Of a stretch of DNA of 7,656 nt, positions 5,633 to 7,656 are shown piece after piece. Under the pieces are notes generated by a model that was not told the DNA's origin, did no database searches, and worked only from the letters and a program-made list of their open reading frames with translations. The DNA is from Chloroflexota bacterium (GTDB lineage Bacteria; Chloroflexota; Anaerolineae; Aggregatilineales; Phototrophicaceae), in the NCBI GenBank assembly GCA_023392115.1, contig JAEVZT010000222.1, forward strand, positions 1 to 7,656, written 5' to 3'. The position numbers were made by a program, and so were the translations under genes. Every line of letters starts with the position of its first letter. Within the stretch, counting starts at the first letter, position 1.

Positions 5633-6679
5633 GTGCTGAACATCCGCACGCTTGTTGTGTTCGCCCTCCTATTGACCGTTCCGGTCGGCGTCGTGTCGAT
5701 CCCCGTCACTTCGGCAGCGGCGCAGGGGCATCCTAGCTGCGCGGGCATCACCTACGCTGCCCCTCAGACGCCGGAATGTGATGCGCTCATGGCGGCGCTG
5801 CGTTATCCTGACGTAACGCCAATCCCCTACGACCTCGGCGTGATCGCAGGTCAGGACTTCATTTACTTCGACGCCGACCAAGTCACACTCTACAACGCGC
5901 CGGACGGCAACGCGATCGATGTCTTCACTGCCGGACGCAGCAGCTATGTCAATGTGCTCCGAACGTCGGGCGACTGGGCAGAGATCCGCCCCGGTCGCTG
6001 GGCGTCGCTCGCAAACGCGAACTATGCGACACCCTCGACGTTTACAGGCGTGATCATCAATCGCATGGAAATGCCGTTTGCGTGGGCGATCTATGATCAC
6101 TGCACGTCGCTTACCCCCGGCGGTCCGCGCAGCTGTCAGCAGTCCGGCTCGTTCCGGCGCTATGACCTGATGAATATCTATGCCACGGTCACCGTCGGCG
6201 AGTGGGACTGGCATCTTGTCGGGCGCGGACAGTGGACGGTTCAGACCAATCTCAGCATCGTCCACCCGACGCCACCCGCCGTTTACAACTGGCGCTGGGT
6301 CGGCGTGAGCACTTACGAGCAGAATCTGGTCGCCTACGAGGGCGAGCGTCCGGTGATGGCGACGCTGGTTTCTACCGGCGACATGGATGAGGAACGGTGG
6401 GTCACCGATCCCGGCGTGTGGAAGGTTGAGCTGTTCTGGGAGTCCGGTCCAATGGAAGGCGCGGCTGGCAGCGACGACTTCTACGCCCTTGATCAGGTGC
6501 CGTACCACATGTATTTCAACTGGCGTGAGGCGCTGCATGGCGTCTACTGGCACGACAACTTCGGCTACTATTGGTCACACGGCTGTGTAAACCTGAGCGT
6601 CAGCGATGCAAAGTGGCTGTGGGACAACTGGGTTATCCGCAACACCCGTGTTTACGTCTACGACGAGAAGCCGGGCTAG
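5633..6679 (+). CDS. Secreted L,D-transpeptidase (YkuD catalytic domain) with N-terminal SH3-like region
   Basis: A 348-residue exported enzyme expected to form or remodel L,D cross-links in peptidoglycan, or to attach proteins to it, outside the membrane. I chose GTG 5633 (GGAG at 5624-5627, 5 nt upstream) because it places a clean signal peptide at the N terminus: an Arg at 5, a hydrophobic core LVVFALLLTVPVGVV, and a likely cut after SAAA, before Gln31. The frame is open back to a TTG at 5552, but that would add 27 polar residues before the signal. Residues about 73-130 resemble a bacterial SH3 domain (VTLYNAPDG, then GDWAEIRPGRWASL). Residues about 133-215 are unassigned. The YkuD domain spans about 222-345: it opens with VGVSTYEQNLVAYEG and carries the HG-4-HDNFG...SHGCVN signature with His302, His307, Ser315, His316 and catalytic Cys318. 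Four other cysteines form two close pairs in sequence (36/49 and 157/168), which could be disulfides. Confidence 0.92.
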   Translation: MLNIRTLVVFALLLTVPVGVVSIPVTSAAAQGHPSCAGITYAAPQTPECDALMAALRYPDVTPIPYDLGVIAGQDFIYFDADQVTLYNAPDGNAIDVFTAGRSSYVNVLRTSGDWAEIRPGRWASLANANYATPSTFTGVIINRMEMPFAWAIYDHCTSLTPGGPRSCQQSGSFRRYDLMNIYATVTVGEWDWHLVGRGQWTVQTNLSIVHPTPPAVYNWRWVGVSTYEQNLVAYEGERPVMATLVSTGDMDEERWVTDPGVWKVELFWESGPMEGAAGSDDFYALDQVPYHMYFNWREALHGVYWHDNFGYYWSHGCVNLSVSDAKWLWDNWVIRNTRVYVYDEKPG

Positions 6680-6732
6680 CGGGTGGCTTGAAATCCCCCA
6701 TCACCTAAGCGCGGCAACCGGAGTCGCTGCAA

Positions 6733-7449
6733 ATGCTCACGCTCAACATCCGCTGCTGGACAGATACACCCCCTACTAGCCTCTCACTCGCCGACAACGC
6801 TGTCGATGTCTGGTGGGCGAATCTCGATACGTTCATTCACGCTGCGCAAGCATACCGCGCGCTGCTCGATCCGTCTGAAACTGTCCGGCTTGAGCGGTTT
6901 CTCCTCGAGCGGCTGCGGCTCGGCTTCATTGTGCGACGCGGGCTGCTGCGCTGTCTGCTCGCTGCCTATCTCAACTGCCAGCCGGCGGCAATCCGCTACT
7001 CGATCGAGCAGAACGGCAAACTTGCATTGAGCTTTCCGCCAGTCGAGCGCGCGCTGCACTTCAACCTCTCGCATTCGGGTTCGTATGCTACCTTCGCCGT
7101 AACACGTGCCGGCGCAGTCGGCGTTGATATTGAGCGCGCGGCAGCTTTCAAAAACATGCTTCAGGTGGCAAGAACCGTGTTTTCAGAGTCAGAGCAGGCG
7201 GAACTTGCTGGCTTGCCCGCCGATCAGCAGGTTACCGCTTTTTACAGCGGCTGGACACGCAAAGAAGCCGTCGTCAAAGCCCTCGGGCACGGGATCAGCT
7301 TTCCGCTGCAAACTTTCTCGGTAAGCCTTCGTTCTGATGCACCCGTTCAAGTGCCGGTGTCGCAGGACGCGCGGCTGGACGCTTGCAAGCTGTTCAACAT
7401 TCCCCTGCCCGCCACGTTGATCGCCGCGTGCGCGGTGCTTCTTCCGTAG
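6733..7449 (+). CDS. 4'-phosphopantetheinyl transferase, Sfp/Gsp/HetI type
   Basis: A 238-residue cytoplasmic enzyme expected to move the phosphopantetheine arm from coenzyme A to a serine of acyl- or peptidyl-carrier proteins, switching on fatty-acid, polyketide or nonribosomal-peptide synthesis. The length fits the two-lobed Sfp type (about 220-240), not the 120-residue AcpS type. The motifs are clear: FNLSHSGSYATFAV at 110-123, GAVGVDIE at 127-134 with the Mg ligands Asp132 and Glu134, VFSESE at 149-154, and WTRKEAVVKALG at 174-185 with Glu178 (third Mg ligand) and Lys182. The ATG at 6733 has GGAG at 6720-6723, 9 nt upstream. It follows the transpeptidase gene by 53 nt with no terminator, so the two may be co-transcribed. 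No carrier-protein or synthase gene is in the window, so its client is unknown. Confidence 0.93.
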   Translation: MLTLNIRCWTDTPPTSLSLADNAVDVWWANLDTFIHAAQAYRALLDPSETVRLERFLLERLRLGFIVRRGLLRCLLAAYLNCQPAAIRYSIEQNGKLALSFPPVERALHFNLSHSGSYATFAVTRAGAVGVDIERAAAFKNMLQVARTVFSESEQAELAGLPADQQVTAFYSGWTRKEAVVKALGHGISFPLQTFSVSLRSDAPVQVPVSQDARLDACKLFNIPLPATLIAACAVLLP

Positions 7450-7656
7450 CTTCTGCCCCACCCCCTTACAAGCTAAGCACTCCTTCCATGTCGCCCGCGA
7501 TTCAAGGTTTAGCCCTGCACCCCGACAGGATTGTCACGGCTTTGGCACAGCTTACGAAATGATAGGCAGCGTCACGTCAACCTTCGACATGCCCAATATC
7601 CCCTTGCCATGAAGACACTGTGCTTTTGCTAGCAGCTTCAAAACCAGACAGCTAAA
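7450..7656. other. Right-edge stretch with no supportable gene
   Basis: I see no RNA gene and no terminator with a T-run here. A weak 6-bp repeat (TAGCTT at 7447-7452 and AAGCTA at 7470-7475, 17-nt loop) overlaps the transferase stop. A minus-strand frame is open from the window edge to a TAA at 7554-7552 (34 codons) and could be the tail of a gene entering from the right. Its codon use is unremarkable and I recognise no family. A 24-codon plus-strand frame at 7488-7562 lacks a ribosome site. Confidence 0.4.

Noticed and set aside
5669..6553. A 294-codon open frame on the minus strand opposite the transpeptidase gene
   Set aside because: It is antisense to a gene with a signal peptide and an intact SHGC active site. 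The translated product is rich in Arg, Val and His with no recognisable motif, as expected for a shadow frame.
7447..7475. A 6-bp inverted repeat after the transferase stop as a terminator
   Set aside because: The stem is AT-rich, the loop is 17 nt and no T-run follows on the plus strand.
7488..7562. A 24-codon plus-strand frame after the transferase gene
   Set aside because: No Shine-Dalgarno, no promoter and no recognisable motif. This length arises by chance.
7552..7656. A 34-codon minus-strand frame open to the right edge
   Set aside because: It might be the tail of a gene, but it is too short and shows no family signature. It is mentioned only in the edge description.
1..7656. CRISPR arrays, tRNAs, rRNAs, insertion sequences or other mobile elements
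   Set aside because: No regularly spaced direct repeats, no tRNA-like cloverleaf in the gaps, no transposase- or integrase-like protein and no terminal inverted repeats flanking a gene were seen.

Overview
The window reads as ordinary chromosomal DNA from a free-living, fairly GC-rich bacterium. My best guess is a Chloroflexota (Anaerolineae-like) organism. That guess rests on the general character of the proteins: a sugar-type ABC transporter, and a secreted L,D-transpeptidase with an SH3-like front half. It is inference, not proof. I see no transposase, integrase, phage gene, CRISPR array, tRNA or rRNA. Seven complete genes fill nearly all of the window.

Region 1 (1-3438, plus strand) is a carbohydrate-type ABC importer. 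It holds a secreted solute-binding protein (259-1566) and two MalF/MalG-like permeases (1643-2548 and 2533-3438) that overlap each other. The leader carries a promoter-like pair (TTGCCT, 17 nt, CATAAT), an inverted repeat whose left arm covers the -10, a small hairpin and a very strong Shine-Dalgarno. A perfect 8-bp stem lies between the binding-protein gene and the permeases. No ATPase, glycosidase or regulator gene is present, so the ATPase must be encoded elsewhere and the substrate is not told by context.

Region 2 (3435-5381, minus strand) is a two-gene operon. A flavin-dependent amine oxidase of the monomeric sarcosine oxidase / N-methyltryptophan oxidase family (4242-5381) is followed after 15 nt by a NagD-like HAD phosphatase (3435-4226). 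The phosphatase and the second permease converge and their TAG stop codons interlock in a single CTAG, leaving no room for a terminator. The roughly 250-nt gap upstream of the oxidase, shared with the divergent transpeptidase gene, holds the most striking non-coding structure in the window. It is a 17-bp imperfect hairpin at 5431-5485, together with a 10-bp palindrome and promoter-like elements.

Region 3 (5633-7449, plus strand) holds a secreted YkuD-type L,D-transpeptidase (GTG start) and, 53 nt further on, a Sfp-type 4'-phosphopantetheinyl transferase. The first acts on the cell wall and the second activates carrier proteins. They are not obviously linked in function. The last 207 nt hold no gene I can support.

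I did not find a convincing undescribed system. The items most worth a second look are the hairpin leader of the oxidase-phosphatase operon, the unusual pairing of those two enzymes next to an orphan sugar-type importer, and the candidate operator over the importer promoter.
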